From Xanthobacteraceae bacterium (GTDB taxonomy: Bacteria > Pseudomonadota > Alphaproteobacteria > Rhizobiales > Xanthobacteraceae), in the NCBI GenBank assembly GCA_030037895.1, contig JASHPW010000132.1, forward strand, positions 1 to 40,723: 40,723 nt of DNA. The letters run 5' to 3'. This document shows positions 29,167 to 39,384 of the stretch, in pieces. A program made the position numbers and the translations under genes. A model generated the notes under the pieces. That model did no database searches. It was not told where the DNA came from and saw only the letters and a list, made by a program, of their open reading frames with translations. Every line of letters starts with the position of its first letter. Within the stretch, counting starts at the first letter, position 1.

Positions 29167-29739
29167 ATGATCCTACCGCGGTTTCGGCACGAGCCCCACG
29201 ACCGCACCATCGGCGCGCTCTATGGCATGATCGTGGCGCAGGCACGTTCGACGGCGTTTTACGCCGCCGGCTACGGCGTGCCGGACACGGTGCAGGGCCG
29301 CTTCGATTTGATCGTGCTGCATCTCGTCCTCATCCTGCGCCGGCTTGACCGGCAAAACGACACGGGAGCGGATCGCGAGGGCGGTCCGGCGCGCAATCTG
29401 GGGCAGCGACTTTTCGATCTCTTCTGCCGCGATCTCGATGACAATCTTCGCGAGATGGGCGTGGGTGACCTCGCCGTGCTCAGGGAGATGCGGCGTTTCG
29501 CCGAGGCGTTTTACGGCCGACAGGCTGCCTATCATGGCGCGCTCACCGCCGCGGAAGAGCGGGAACTTGAGAAGGCGCTCGCGCGCAATATCTACGGGAC
29601 CGTCGGTGTCGACGACAGGGCCGCGCGGCTGGCGCGCTATACACGCGCGGCGGAGAGGCAGTTGGATACCGCGGAGGAGAGCGCTTTGCTGGCCGGCAAG
29701 GTGGTCTTCCCCAACCCCGAGGTCATTGCGCATGCCTGA
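29167..29739 (+). CDS. Ubiquinol-cytochrome c chaperone family protein (Cbp3-like)
   Basis: A 190-aa homologue of the mitochondrial Cbp3/UQCC1 assembly factor for the cytochrome bc1 complex. Segments typical of the family are IGALYGMIVAQARSTAFYAA, GVPDTVQGRFDLIVLHLVLI and LFDLFCRDLDDNLREMGVGD, followed by KRxx-type text (here REMRRFAEAFYGRQAAY). No signal peptide or membrane span is seen, so it should act in the cytoplasm or at the membrane surface. It overlaps the DUF177 gene by 8 bp, an arrangement common in Rhizobiales, and is probably cotranscribed with it and plsX. Confidence 0.9.
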   Translation: MILPRFRHEPHDRTIGALYGMIVAQARSTAFYAAGYGVPDTVQGRFDLIVLHLVLILRRLDRQNDTGADREGGPARNLGQRLFDLFCRDLDDNLREMGVGDLAVLREMRRFAEAFYGRQAAYHGALTAAEERELEKALARNIYGTVGVDDRAARLARYTRAAERQLDTAEESALLAGKVVFPNPEVIAHA

Positions 29740-30295
29740 GCGTAGATCGGTAAAATACGCGCCATCGCCCTGGCGCGTCCCGGTTGCGGCCGAGGATGTT
29801 GCCGAAACCGGTGAGCATTTCGATCTTGTCGCCAACGAGGAGGTCTGTGCCGGCGTGGCGCGCATTGCGGGCCTGCGCAATTTGCCGCGCCTCGAGGCGA
29901 ATTTCGACGTGACGCGTCGCGGTGCGGGCGGGCTCCATGTGGCCGGCCGGGTTTCCGCGACGGTCGGTCAAATCTGCGTGGTCACGCTCGAGCCGCTCGT
30001 CAACGAGGTCGAGGAGGCGGTCGATCTTCTCTTCCTGCCGCAGCAGCCGGCCGGGGAACAGACCGATAATGACGCGGCGAAAGACGAGCGGCGCGAGATG
30101 AAGTGGGATGGACCGGAGCCGCTGATCGGCGGGATGGTCGATCTCGGTGCGCTCGCCACCGAATTCCTCATTCTTGGCATCAATCCCTATCCCCGCGCGC
30201 CCGGCGTGGTTTTTGAACCGCCGCGGGAATCGAAGCCCGACCAAGGACTGTTCGCCGCGCTTGCAGGACTCAAGAAGGATCGCGATGGCCCCTGA
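29732..30295 (+). CDS. DUF177 (YceD) family protein
   Basis: A 187-aa protein of the DUF177/YceD family, found before plsX or rpmF in most bacteria and linked to 23S rRNA metabolism in some. The middle carries the family's VSATVGQICVVTLEPLVNEV, including one Cys, and the acidic C-terminal DLGALATEFLILGINPYPR. The ATG at 29732 overlaps the chaperone stop; the open frame reaches much further upstream but only in antiphase to that gene. rpmF, often next to yceD elsewhere, is not present here. Confidence 0.87.
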   Translation: MPERRSVKYAPSPWRVPVAAEDVAETGEHFDLVANEEVCAGVARIAGLRNLPRLEANFDVTRRGAGGLHVAGRVSATVGQICVVTLEPLVNEVEEAVDLLFLPQQPAGEQTDNDAAKDERREMKWDGPEPLIGGMVDLGALATEFLILGINPYPRAPGVVFEPPRESKPDQGLFAALAGLKKDRDGP

Positions 30296-30382
30296 TCGCA
30301 GTTGTTTCCCGGCGCCGAACCGCTATTCTGACTTTCGATCGCGCCTCGCCCTTATTCGGACCTAGGACCGCAAGGTCGTTCA

Positions 30383-31438
30383 ATGTCACAAAAGGTCCGT
30401 ATTGCTCTCGATGCGATGGGGGGAGATTACGGCCCCGCCGTGGTCGTCGCCGGCGCGGAACTGGCGCTGGCGCGTTACCCGGAGAGCGAGTTCGTATTCT
30501 TCGGCCATACCGCGTTGGTCGCGCCGCTTCTCGCTGCGCGTCCGGCGCTGAAATCCGCCTCGCAACTCGTTCACACCGACATCGTGGTGCGAATGGAGGA
30601 CAAGCCGAGCCAGGCTTTGCGCTACGGCCGGCGGAAATCTTCAATGTGGTTGGCGATCGATGCGGTCAAGAAGAGACAAGCGGACTTGGCGGTATCGGCG
30701 GGCAATACCGGCGCCCTGATGGCGATGTCGAAATTCGAACTCAAAACGCTTTCCGGTATCGAGCGACCGGCTATCGCGGCGCTGTGGCCGACCTTGCGCG
30801 GTGCTTCGGTTGTGCTCGATCTCGGCGCCTCGATCGGTGCGGACGCCGCGCATCTCGTCAATCTCGCCGTCATGGGCGCAGCGACGGCACGGATCTTGTT
30901 CGGCCTCGACCGTCCGATGGTCGGCCTTCTCAATATCGGCGTGGAGGAGGCGAAAGGGCTCGAACAGGTGCGCGAGGCCGGCCGCATCCTGCGCGAGGAG
31001 AGATTGCCCGGCCTCGACTATCGGGGCTTCGTCGAGGGCGATGATATCGGTCGCGGCAAGGTCGATGTCGTCGTTACCGAAGGCTTTGCCGGCAACATCG
31101 CGTTGAAAACGGCCGAGGGCACGGCACGGCAGATGGCCGAATACCTTAAGAATGCGATGAGCCGTTCGCTCGGCGCGCGGATCGGATATCTGTTCGCGCG
31201 TTCGGCATTCGCGCAAGTACGGGAGCGCATGGACCCGCGGCGGGCGAACGGCGGCGTTTTTCTCGGCCTCAACGGCATCGTCATCAAGAGCCATGGCGGC
31301 ACCGATGCCGAAGGGTTTGCCGCCGCCGTCGCGCTCGGCTACGGCGTGGTGCGCGATCAACTTCTGGCCAAGATCACGGCCGCCCTGGGGCGGACCGGCA
31401 AGGAGTCGGACCCGGCGCTCGGCGGAGCCGCCTCGTGA
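30383..31438 (+). CDS. plsX: Phosphate acyltransferase PlsX
   Basis: A 351-aa peripheral membrane enzyme that makes acyl-phosphate from acyl-ACP for PlsY, the first step of phospholipid assembly. It starts with [34 protein letters not shown], then [21 protein letters not shown] and [20 protein letters not shown] are the family motifs. The end [17 protein letters not shown] and [18 protein letters not shown] is conserved. Its TGA overlaps the GTG start of fabH, so the two are coupled, and ihfA follows. Confidence 0.96.
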   Translation: MSQKVRIALDAMGGDYGPAVVVAGAELALARYPESEFVFFGHTALVAPLLAARPALKSASQLVHTDIVVRMEDKPSQALRYGRRKSSMWLAIDAVKKRQADLAVSAGNTGALMAMSKFELKTLSGIERPAIAALWPTLRGASVVLDLGASIGADAAHLVNLAVMGAATARILFGLDRPMVGLLNIGVEEAKGLEQVREAGRILREERLPGLDYRGFVEGDDIGRGKVDVVVTEGFAGNIALKTAEGTARQMAEYLKNAMSRSLGARIGYLFARSAFAQVRERMDPRRANGGVFLGLNGIVIKSHGGTDAEGFAAAVALGYGVVRDQLLAKITAALGRTGKESDPALGGAAS

Positions 31439-32412
31439 CGGCTCGCCGTTCCATCGTGCTCGGTTGCGGCAGCTATCTGCCGAGCCGCATTGTCACCAAC
31501 GCCGAACTCGCGCGAAAGGTCGATACGTCCGACGAATGGATCGTGCAGCGCACCGGCATTCACGAGCGCCGGATCGCCGCGCCCGGCGAGTTGACCTCGC
31601 AGATGGCCGTGCACGCGGCGCGCGCCGCGCTCGCCCACGCCCACCTCGATGCGCAATCGATCGATCTTATTGTGCTCGCAACATCGACCCCCGATAATAC
31701 CTTTCCGGCCAGCGCCGTCTCGGTGCAGGCCGACCTCGGCATCACGCATGGCGCGGCTTTCGATTTGCAGGCGGTGTGTTCCGGCTTTGTGTATGCGTTG
31801 GCGACGGCCGACGGACTGATCAAATCGGGCGCGTTCTCCCGGGCGCTGGTGATCGGCGCCGAGACTTTTTCGCGCCTCCTCGATTGGACCGACCGCGGCA
31901 CCTGCGTCCTGTTCGGCGACGGCGCCGGCGCCGTCGTTCTCGCCGCGCAGGAGCAGCCGGGCGGGCGCGAAGACCGCGGCATTCTCGTCGTCCGCCTGCG
32001 TTCCGACGGCCGGTACAAATCGAAGCTCTATGTGGACGGCGGACCGTCATCGACCGGCACGGTCGGCCATTTGCGCATGGAAGGCCGCGAGGTGTTCCGT
32101 CACGCCGTGGCCATGATCACCGACGTGGTCGAAGATGCATTCAGGGCGACCGGCACCACCGCCGCCGACGTCGATTGGTTCATCCCGCATCAGGCCAACA
32201 GACGCATCATCGACGGCTCGGCGCACAAATTGGGCATCGCGCCGGCGAAAATCGTCACCACGGTCGATCGGCATGGAAATACGTCGGCAGCTTCGATTCC
32301 GCTGGCGCTTGCCGATGCCGTCGCCGACCGCCGCATCAAACGCGGCGATCTCTTGCTCTTCGAAGCAATGGGCGGCGGCTTCACTTGGGGAGCGGCGTTG
32401 GTGCGCTGGTGA
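31435..32412 (+). CDS. fabH: Beta-ketoacyl-ACP synthase III (native FabH)
   Basis: A 325-aa initiating condensing enzyme of fatty acid synthesis, joining acetyl-CoA and malonyl-ACP. The triad is Cys115 ([11 protein letters not shown]), His252 ([11 protein letters not shown]) and Asn282 (HGNTSAAS). It ends with the usual [16 protein letters not shown]. It begins with GTG at 31435, overlapping the plsX stop (GTGA). The plsX-fabH-ihfA-merR order is the standard Rhizobiales arrangement, so this copy is the housekeeping one. The paralogue at 23802-24833 differs in insertions and termini. Confidence 0.96.
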   Translation: MTARRSIVLGCGSYLPSRIVTNAELARKVDTSDEWIVQRTGIHERRIAAPGELTSQMAVHAARAALAHAHLDAQSIDLIVLATSTPDNTFPASAVSVQADLGITHGAAFDLQAVCSGFVYALATADGLIKSGAFSRALVIGAETFSRLLDWTDRGTCVLFGDGAGAVVLAAQEQPGGREDRGILVVRLRSDGRYKSKLYVDGGPSSTGTVGHLRMEGREVFRHAVAMITDVVEDAFRATGTTAADVDWFIPHQANRRIIDGSAHKLGIAPAKIVTTVDRHGNTSAASIPLALADAVADRRIKRGDLLLFEAMGGGFTWGAALVRW

Positions 32413-32543
32413 GGAGACTTTGGCGAAGTATGACGATTTCGCAGAAATCGCCTCCCGCTTGCCGGGCTATGGTCTTAGCCCGACGAAGCCGTTGACCGTA
32501 TGGCGACAAGCTAATATCGTTGATAATTCAGCACGATACGTTT

Positions 32544-32563
32544 GATCGATAATTGTATCGATC
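32544..32563. promoter_or_regulatory. Inverted repeat in the ihfA leader
   Basis: A perfect 8-bp inverted repeat GATCGATA-ATTG-TATCGATC lies 20 bp before the ihfA ATG, in an AT-rich patch that stands out from its surroundings. A second dyad, CGATTTC-GCA-GAAATCG, is at 32434-32450. Either could be an operator or an mRNA hairpin. The 170-bp gap between fabH and ihfA probably holds an ihfA promoter. Confidence 0.4.
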
Positions 32564-32582
32564 GCGGCGAGTGGGGCAGGGC

Positions 32583-32903
32583 ATGGCGGGCAAGACGGTC
32601 ACGCGGGCGGATTTGTGCGAGGCGGTCTATCAGAAGGTCGGTCTGTCGCGCACCGAATCCGCCGCGCTGGTTGAACTGGTACTGAAAGAGATCACCGACT
32701 GCCTGGAACGCGGCGAAACCGTGAAGCTGTCGTCGTTCGGCTCGTTCCTCGTGCGCAAGAAGGGCCAGCGCATCGGCCGCAACCCCAAGACCGGAAAGGA
32801 AGTGCCGATCTCGCCGCGCCGGGTCATGGTGTTCAAACCGTCCGCCATCCTCAAGCAGCGCATCAATTCCGACCCGGACGGCGGCAAGGAGAGCGGCAAG
32901 TGA
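32583..32903 (+). CDS. ihfA: Integration host factor subunit alpha
   Basis: A 106-aa DNA-bending protein of the HU/IHF family, which pairs with IHF beta and shapes promoters, recombination sites and the replication origin. [19 protein letters not shown] opens the helical dimer region. [20 protein letters not shown] and [20 protein letters not shown] form the DNA-binding arm with its Pro at the tip. The ATG at 32583 follows GGGGCAGGGC and gives the normal start. It is followed by the MerR-like gene after 21 bp. Confidence 0.95.
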   Translation: MAGKTVTRADLCEAVYQKVGLSRTESAALVELVLKEITDCLERGETVKLSSFGSFLVRKKGQRIGRNPKTGKEVPISPRRVMVFKPSAILKQRINSDPDGGKESGK

Positions 32904-32924
32904 CGGCGGGCGGGGAGTAGGACA

Positions 32925-33515
32925 TTGGACAAGGCGCCCGATGCATTCCGCACGATCAGCGAAGTCGCTGAGGAGATCGACGTTCCGCAACACGTGCTGC
33001 GGTTCTGGGAAAGTCGCTTCGCGCAGATCCGGCCGATGAAGCGCGGCGGCGGCCGGCGTTATTACCGCCCGGACGACGTGGATTTGTTGCGCGGCGTGCG
33101 GCACCTGCTCTATGGCGAAGGCTACACCATCCGCGGCGTTCAGCGCATCTTGCGCGAAGAGGGTCCGGCTTTTGTCCAAAACGTCTGGCGCGCCGGCGCC
33201 GAACCGCCTCCGGCGCAGTCGGCGGAGGACGGAGACGGCGACAACGGCGCCGATAACCGGATGGAAACACGACCGCGGGAAGAGCCCTCCTTCTTCGGCT
33301 TGCGGTCGTCGCGCCCCGAGGCTCTTCCGGTTGATGAGCAATCGCCGACGCGGCGCGAACCGACACGACGCGCGGCGGCTGCCGCACCGCCGTCGGCCGG
33401 GCGGCTCGGCGCGCAAAGCGAAAACCGACGCAAGCTGCAGCGGGCGCTCGATGAGCTTGTGGCATGTCGCCGCCTGATCGACGCCGCGCTGTCGGACACT
33501 CCGTCGTCGGAATGA
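32925..33515 (+). CDS. MerR family transcriptional regulator
   Basis: A 196-aa regulator. Residues 8-75 form a MerR helix-turn-helix ([20 protein letters not shown], then [20 protein letters not shown] and [20 protein letters not shown]). The central 80 residues are low complexity, rich in Glu, Arg, Pro and Ala, and a short helix ([20 protein letters not shown]) ends the protein. Ligand and targets are unknown. This gene follows ihfA in most Rhizobiales. The start is TTG at 32925 with a GGGGAG site 9 bp upstream, and no ATG fits before the HTH. Confidence 0.87.
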   Translation: MDKAPDAFRTISEVAEEIDVPQHVLRFWESRFAQIRPMKRGGGRRYYRPDDVDLLRGVRHLLYGEGYTIRGVQRILREEGPAFVQNVWRAGAEPPPAQSAEDGDGDNGADNRMETRPREEPSFFGLRSSRPEALPVDEQSPTRREPTRRAAAAAPPSAGRLGAQSENRRKLQRALDELVACRRLIDAALSDTPSSE

Positions 33516-33525
33516 TTCCGACGAT
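33504..33525 (+). terminator. Possible terminator hairpin at the MerR gene end
   Basis: TCGTCGGAAT-G-ATTCCGACGA is a perfect 10-bp inverted repeat centred on the stop codon (33513-33515). As RNA it gives an 8-bp stem with a 5-nt loop. The following TGCGTTT is only a weak T-run, so termination may be partial. It closes the plsX-to-MerR transcript. Confidence 0.45.
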
Positions 33526-33530
33526 GCGTT

Positions 33531-33561
33531 TGGTCGAAGCAGCGGGATTTGCGCCCGCGAC
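33531..33561 (-). pseudogene. Remnant of a tRNA-Pro 3' end
   Basis: On the minus strand this stretch reads as a CCA end, discriminator A, acceptor half TGCTTCG and a perfectly paired T-arm GCGGG-CGCAAAT-CCCGC. It matches the 3' end of the intact tRNA-Pro at 34875-34952 at 25 of 31 positions and in the same orientation. The T-loop has lost its TTC, and no matching 5' acceptor half, D-arm or anticodon arm follows. It is therefore not a working tRNA. It could be an old integration scar or a decayed tandem copy. Confidence 0.5.
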
Positions 33562-33774
33562 TCTCGGTCAGGACGTGGATACGCGGCGTAGGCCGTACAC
33601 GACGGGTCCGCGCCGATGGCCCGCGCCCCGCCGATCGGGAAGCGCCCGGGGACACGTGACAAAACGCTGCATTTCCGTTCGCACCCGGGATGGTGGAGCG
33701 TGTGCGCCGGTGATAGATTGCCGTTCCAGGAAAACGGTCCGAACCGTATACGCAGCGGGCAGTGGAGGGGAACC

Positions 33775-34830
33775 ATGACCGCGCAACCCAAGCAAGCCGA
33801 GCTCAAGGCGCAGACGCCGATGGCCGGGGAGAAGATCGTCAACTTGGCGCTCCAAGGAGGCGGCAGCCACGGTGCCTTCACTTGGGGCGTGCTCGATCGC
33901 TTGCTGGAGGACGAGCGCATCGCTTTCGACGGCATCACCGCGACCAGCGCCGGCGGCGTCAATGCCGTCCTTCTCGCCGACGGCCTGGCGGCCGGCGGCC
34001 GCGAGGGAGCGCGGAATTTGCTGCGGACTTTCTGGAAAAAGATGTCCGACACGACATCGTCCAGCATCATCGCGCCCTCTTTCCTCGACCAGATGAATCC
34101 GAATTTCGGTCTCGAACATTCGCCCGGTTACGTTTTCGTGGACATCATCAGCCGCTTCATGTCGCCCTATCAGCTCAACCCGATGGACGTAAATCCGATG
34201 CGGGACTTGCTCAACGAGACCGTCGACTTCGAGCAGGTGCGCCAGCAACGGGTGGTGAAGCTGTTTCTGTCCGCGACTACGGTCCGCACCGGCAAGGTCA
34301 AAGTCTTTACCAACGAGGAAATTACCGCCGACCACGTGCTCGCTTCGGCGTGCCTGCCGTTCATGATGCGCGCGCCCGAGATCGACGGCGAGGCTTATTG
34401 GGACGGCGGCTTCATGGGAAATCCCGCGATCTTTCCGGTGATCTACGGGTGCGACTCGCGCGACGTCATCATGGTTCACCTGACGCCGACCGAACGCACG
34501 GAGCTGCCGACCAACTCCCGCGCCATCCTCAACCGCATGCAGGAGATCAGCTTCAATTCCTCGCTGATGCGGGAAATGCGCGCCGTCGCCTTCGTGACCA
34601 AGATGATCGACGAGGGCAAGCTGACCGACGGCAAACGCATGCTCATCCACTTGATCGAAGCCGAGGACGTGATCCGGGAGTTGTCGGGTTCGAGCAAGAT
34701 GAACGCCAGTTGGAAGTTCCTGACGCATCTTTTCGATATCGGCCGCGAGCGCGCCGACAAGTGGTTGGCGGCCAATTACGGTCAGATCGGCGTCGAGTCG
34801 ACGGTCGATCTTGTCGCCAAGTATTTTTGA
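33775..34830 (+). CDS. Patatin-like phospholipase
   Basis: A 351-aa alpha/beta hydrolase of the patatin family. The oxyanion-hole motif LALQGGGSHGAFTWGVLDRL starts near residue 24. The nucleophile Ser58 is in ITATSAGGVNA, where Ala replaces the first Gly of GxSxG, and the partner Asp210 is in YWDGGFMGNPAIFP. Serine and aspartate of the dyad are both present, so activity on acyl lipids is expected. It lacks a signal peptide or span, so it should be cytoplasmic. ATG 33775 follows GGAGGGG, which favours it over upstream in-frame ATGs. It stands alone between a tRNA-Pro remnant and the intact tRNA-Pro. Confidence 0.9.
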   Translation: MTAQPKQAELKAQTPMAGEKIVNLALQGGGSHGAFTWGVLDRLLEDERIAFDGITATSAGGVNAVLLADGLAAGGREGARNLLRTFWKKMSDTTSSSIIAPSFLDQMNPNFGLEHSPGYVFVDIISRFMSPYQLNPMDVNPMRDLLNETVDFEQVRQQRVVKLFLSATTVRTGKVKVFTNEEITADHVLASACLPFMMRAPEIDGEAYWDGGFMGNPAIFPVIYGCDSRDVIMVHLTPTERTELPTNSRAILNRMQEISFNSSLMREMRAVAFVTKMIDEGKLTDGKRMLIHLIEAEDVIRELSGSSKMNASWKFLTHLFDIGRERADKWLAANYGQIGVESTVDLVAKYF

Positions 34831-34874
34831 AAATTCCGGCAAGCAACCGGGGGCTTGATTGTCGGCGGTCGCAT

Positions 34875-34952
34875 TGGTCGGAGCGGCGAGATTTGAACTC
34901 GCGACCCCCAGTCCCCCAGACTGGTGCGCTAACCGGGCTGCGCTACGCTCCG
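34875..34952 (-). tRNA. tRNA-Pro, anticodon GGG
   Basis: A 78-nt gene with encoded CCA. Acceptor stem CGGAGCG/CGCTCCG is perfect, D-stem GCGC/GCGC, anticodon stem CCAGT/ACTGG with loop CTGGGGG giving anticodon GGG (reads CCC and CCU), variable loop GGGTC, and T-arm GCGAG-TTCAAAT-CTCGC. The discriminator is A. It has its own promoter at 34965-34993. Its first 24 nt coincide with the end of the O-antigen ligase gene on the same strand. Confidence 0.95.
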
Positions 34953-36292
34953 AAGTTGCGGTTCACTATAGTGAGCCGTCTCTTGACCCGCAACACGCGC
35001 GGCGCGCTGCGCACAAACGCCGCTCGCATGGCTCGCCGGCGACGCCGTTCCGCTCCACGCCTGCCGGCGGCGGAAATTGATCGTCGCCACCGTCAACCCC
35101 CAGATCAGGCCGAGCAGAAGGAAGAAGTGGCGCCAGTGATCGGTGTCCACGATCAGCCCTTCGCAGGCTTCGCCGACGAAGCCGGCAAAGGCGGCGATGA
35201 GATAGTCTTGCCACGGACTGGGCACCCGCGCGGCAAAGAGGCCGATCACCAAAGTGAGAGCGACGATGGTCATATAGGCTGCGCCGCCGAGCCAGCCATA
35301 GACGAGAAATCCCTGCATGTAGACGTCGTGCTGCTGCGTCCCGAACACGCGGCTGAATTCGAACGGACCCATGCCGTTCGGATGATCGAGTATGACGCCG
35401 AGCGCAAGACGTTGCTCCCAGAAGCGGCCGCCCGGGCCGACATCATAGGGCTGAATCGCTTTCGCGCGCTCGACGAACAAATCGTGGATGGAATCGATGG
35501 ACGCCAGGGCGAATACCAGCAGTACCGCCGCGATCGCGGCAAAGACCCCCCAGATGATGATGCGCGCGCGCAGGCGCGGATCGGGCGTCGTGGCCACGAG
35601 GACGGCGACGGCGACCACGGCCGAGATCGCGAAATGCGTCCAAGCGCCGCGTGAAAAGCTCAGGAACAGGCCGCCGAGCAGCGCCGCGACAGCCGCGACG
35701 CCGGACAACCTCGCGCCACGCGTCAGCATATTGATGATGAGCAACAGCAGCGGGAAGATCAGGAACGGCCCGTAAACGTTCGGGTCCTTGAACGTCGCGC
35801 TGACGCGCTCATTGTCGAGGAAGATGCCGGCACCCGGGAGCAGGTGGAAGAAACCGATATACCCCGCGGCGGTGGCGATGAGCGCGGCCGAGATATAAGC
35901 GCGGCGCAGGATATTGAGCCGCACCAAGTCTCCAGTGCTGAACAGGCATGCGAACGTGATCGCCGCCAGCGCCAGATAGACCGACGTTCCGGCATACTGG
36001 ACGGGTTTTGCCTGATCGCCGACCTGGATCAGCGACAGGAGTCCGCCGACAAGCCAGATCGTCAGCAGCGCCAAGAGCGGAACGAGCTTGCGGTCGAAAG
36101 GCACGCGGGCGGCGACGCACGTCGCCAGCAGCACCAGCATCAAGGCGTCGTGCGGCGACGGCTCGACGAAGGCCAGCGAGCTCGTCAGCATGGTGATGAA
36201 CAGGACGACGTTCAAGAGCCGTTGGGCCAGAGCCGCGGGGCGCGTGAATTCCGTGCTAACGGCGGGCGCCGCCGCCGGATTGCGGACGTCGA

Positions 36293-36296
<4 letters not shown>
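34929..36296 (-). CDS. O-antigen ligase/polymerase family membrane protein (Wzy/WaaL-like)
   Basis: A 455-aa multi-span protein with about 11-12 hydrophobic helices and the Wzy_C loop (GGRFWEQRLALGVILDHPNG then FGTQQHDVYMQGFLVYGWLG), which contains the conserved Arg and His. It should polymerise or ligate undecaprenyl-linked repeat units on the periplasmic side. The start is taken as TTG at 36296, whose TTGA overlaps the stop of the sugar transferase gene. An ATG at 36368 would overlap that gene by 76 bp. The C-terminal 30 residues look unconserved, and the stop codon lies inside tRNA-Pro, with the tRNA promoter also inside this reading frame. Confidence 0.85.
34965..34993 (-). promoter_or_regulatory. 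Promoter of tRNA-Pro, with a palindrome over the -10 box
   Basis: On the minus strand TTGCGG (34993-34988) and TATAGT (34970-34965) are 17 bp apart, and the expected start lies a few bases before the tRNA 5' end at 34952. The perfect 12-bp palindrome TCACTATAGTGA (34963-34974) is centred on the -10 element and may bind a dimeric regulator or be fortuitous. The promoter is inside the coding sequence of the O-antigen ligase gene. Confidence 0.6.
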
Positions 36297-37849
<1,553 letters not shown>

Positions 37850-37940
37850 GATGCTCACGCCTATTGCCGCCCGCACCCGGGCGCGGAACGCCCCAACCAG
37901 CGGTCTGGCGGGAAAATAGTGAATAAACTTCAAAAATTGG

Positions 37941-39179
37941 TTATGTGAATTGAGCGAGTTTTCGCATGGCGATCGCCTCCCGATAGGCGGCAAGCCCGCC
38001 GTCCACCATCGCGGTCAACGAGAACTCGCTGTGAACCCGGTCCTTGATGATGTGCGCAGCGCGCTTGATCCTTCCCGGATCATCGAGCGCCGCCGCGATC
38101 GCGCCGGCGAGCGCCTTGACATCCTCGGGCGCGACCAGATGTTCGGCTTGGGGGCCGAAGATTTCCGCGTTGCCGCCCACCCTGGTGGCAATGATCGGCA
38201 TTCCGGCCGCCGCCGCTTCGAGCACGATGTACGGCAACGATTCGGCGCGCGAGGGAATGACCAGCATGCGTCCCATGGCGAAGGCCTCGCGCGCCGGACG
38301 ATAGCCGACGAAAGAGATGTTTTCGGCGACCCCCAATCGCTCCGCTTGCGCCATGAGTTCGGCCTCTTGCGGGCCTTCGCCGGCGATGGTGGCGCTGACC
38401 CGGCGGCCGGATCGCTCAAGCGTCGCCAACGCCTCGATGAGGACGTCGATCGCCTTGACCGGCCGCAATTCGCCCACACAGACGATATCGGTCGCATCGG
38501 GTCGCGCCGTCACCGGCGCGAACTCGGCTTCGCCGACGCCGTTGCGCACGATGCGCACCATCGCGCGCGGCCGACCGACCCGGGATCGGAACAGATTCGC
38601 CACATAGCCGCTCTCGAACAGGAACAGTTCGGTGCGCCAGTTCAGCAGCCATTCCAGCTTGCGATAAAAGCCGCCCCGCAGCGAGCCGGGACAATAGACC
38701 AGCGAGCCGCCGTGCGGCGTGTAGACGCGGATTGCATTCGGCGCGCCCGGCGCAAGGCGCGCCAGGGCGGCGCCTTTGCCACCGTGCCCGTGGATGACGT
38801 CGGGGGCGACGGACGCGATCCGCCGCGCGATCAGACGCAACGCGTGGACATCGCCCGCGCTGAGTTCGCGCGCCATCGCAATGCGCTCCACCCCGAACGC
38901 AAGATCGGGAGCAAGCGCGGCGAGAACGGCGTCGGCGCGCGCCCCGCCGGTCGTGCTGTCGGCGATCAGTCCGACGCGATGGCCGCGTTCGGATTGGCCG
39001 CGCGCCACGTCGAACACGTGGCGAAACAGTCCGCCGAGCGGCGCCCGCAAAATGTGCAAGATCTTGAGACTCGCCGGGCCGGCGGCGGTTTGCCACACGC
39101 CGGTCGCGGCCGCGCTCACGGCCTCGGTCGATACGGCGGCATCGGCGAGCATCGACGCGCCCGCCCGCAAATCGCCCAT
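37941..39179 (-). CDS. Glycosyltransferase family 4 protein
   Basis: A 412-aa GT-B glycosyltransferase that adds a sugar to a lipid-linked exopolysaccharide unit at the cytoplasmic face. The N-terminal domain starts LKILHILRAPLGGLFRHVFD, the acceptor-side Gly-rich loop. The C-terminal nucleotide-sugar domain has CVGELRPVKAIDVLIEAL, then TIAGEGPQEAELMAQAERLG and the EX7E motif in RAESLPYIVLEAAAAGMPII. The donor sugar is not readable. ATG 39179 follows AGGGAGTCTC on the minus strand, better than the GTG at 39224. The sugar transferase gene follows after 91 bp on the same strand. Confidence 0.9.
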   Translation of the reverse strand: MGDLRAGASMLADAAVSTEAVSAAATGVWQTAAGPASLKILHILRAPLGGLFRHVFDVARGQSERGHRVGLIADSTTGGARADAVLAALAPDLAFGVERIAMARELSAGDVHALRLIARRIASVAPDVIHGHGGKGAALARLAPGAPNAIRVYTPHGGSLVYCPGSLRGGFYRKLEWLLNWRTELFLFESGYVANLFRSRVGRPRAMVRIVRNGVGEAEFAPVTARPDATDIVCVGELRPVKAIDVLIEALATLERSGRRVSATIAGEGPQEAELMAQAERLGVAENISFVGYRPAREAFAMGRMLVIPSRAESLPYIVLEAAAAGMPIIATRVGGNAEIFGPQAEHLVAPEDVKALAGAIAAALDDPGRIKRAAHIIKDRVHSEFSLTAMVDGGLAAYREAIAMRKLAQFT

Positions 39180-39384
39180 GAGACTCCCTAAAAGTCGCGG
39201 CAGAGAATTAAGCCCGATAGACACGTGCGGCGGTTAAAAAAGCCTGACGAACTGCGGATCGGATCGACCGCCATTGCGCCGCCGTGCCCGCGGGAAAGGC
39301 TGAAAGCGGGCCCATTAACGGGATGGCAACCTTAACAGTTTCTAATCAAACGGCGTTTTTGCGTATGCCGGTAGGAGTGATGAA
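39180..39384. promoter_or_regulatory. Divergent intergenic region of the exopolysaccharide locus
   Basis: This 205-bp AT-richer gap separates the minus-strand glycosyltransferase operon from the plus-strand chain-length gene and must hold promoters for both. TTAAC occurs at 39315-39319 and 39332-39336. A GTAGGAG ribosome site (39371-39377) serves the plus-strand gene. No unambiguous promoter hexamers were found. Confidence 0.35.

Noticed and set aside
32509-32528. A possible IHF binding site upstream of ihfA
   Set aside because: TATCAA and TTA are present on the minus strand but separated by 5 rather than 4 bases, so the consensus is not met.
33762-35654. A 630-codon plus-strand frame overlapping the patatin gene, tRNA-Pro and the ligase gene
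   Set aside because: It reads through the tRNA as RRDLNSRPPVPQTGALT, a well-known translation artefact of tRNA genes, and is out of frame with the patatin gene.
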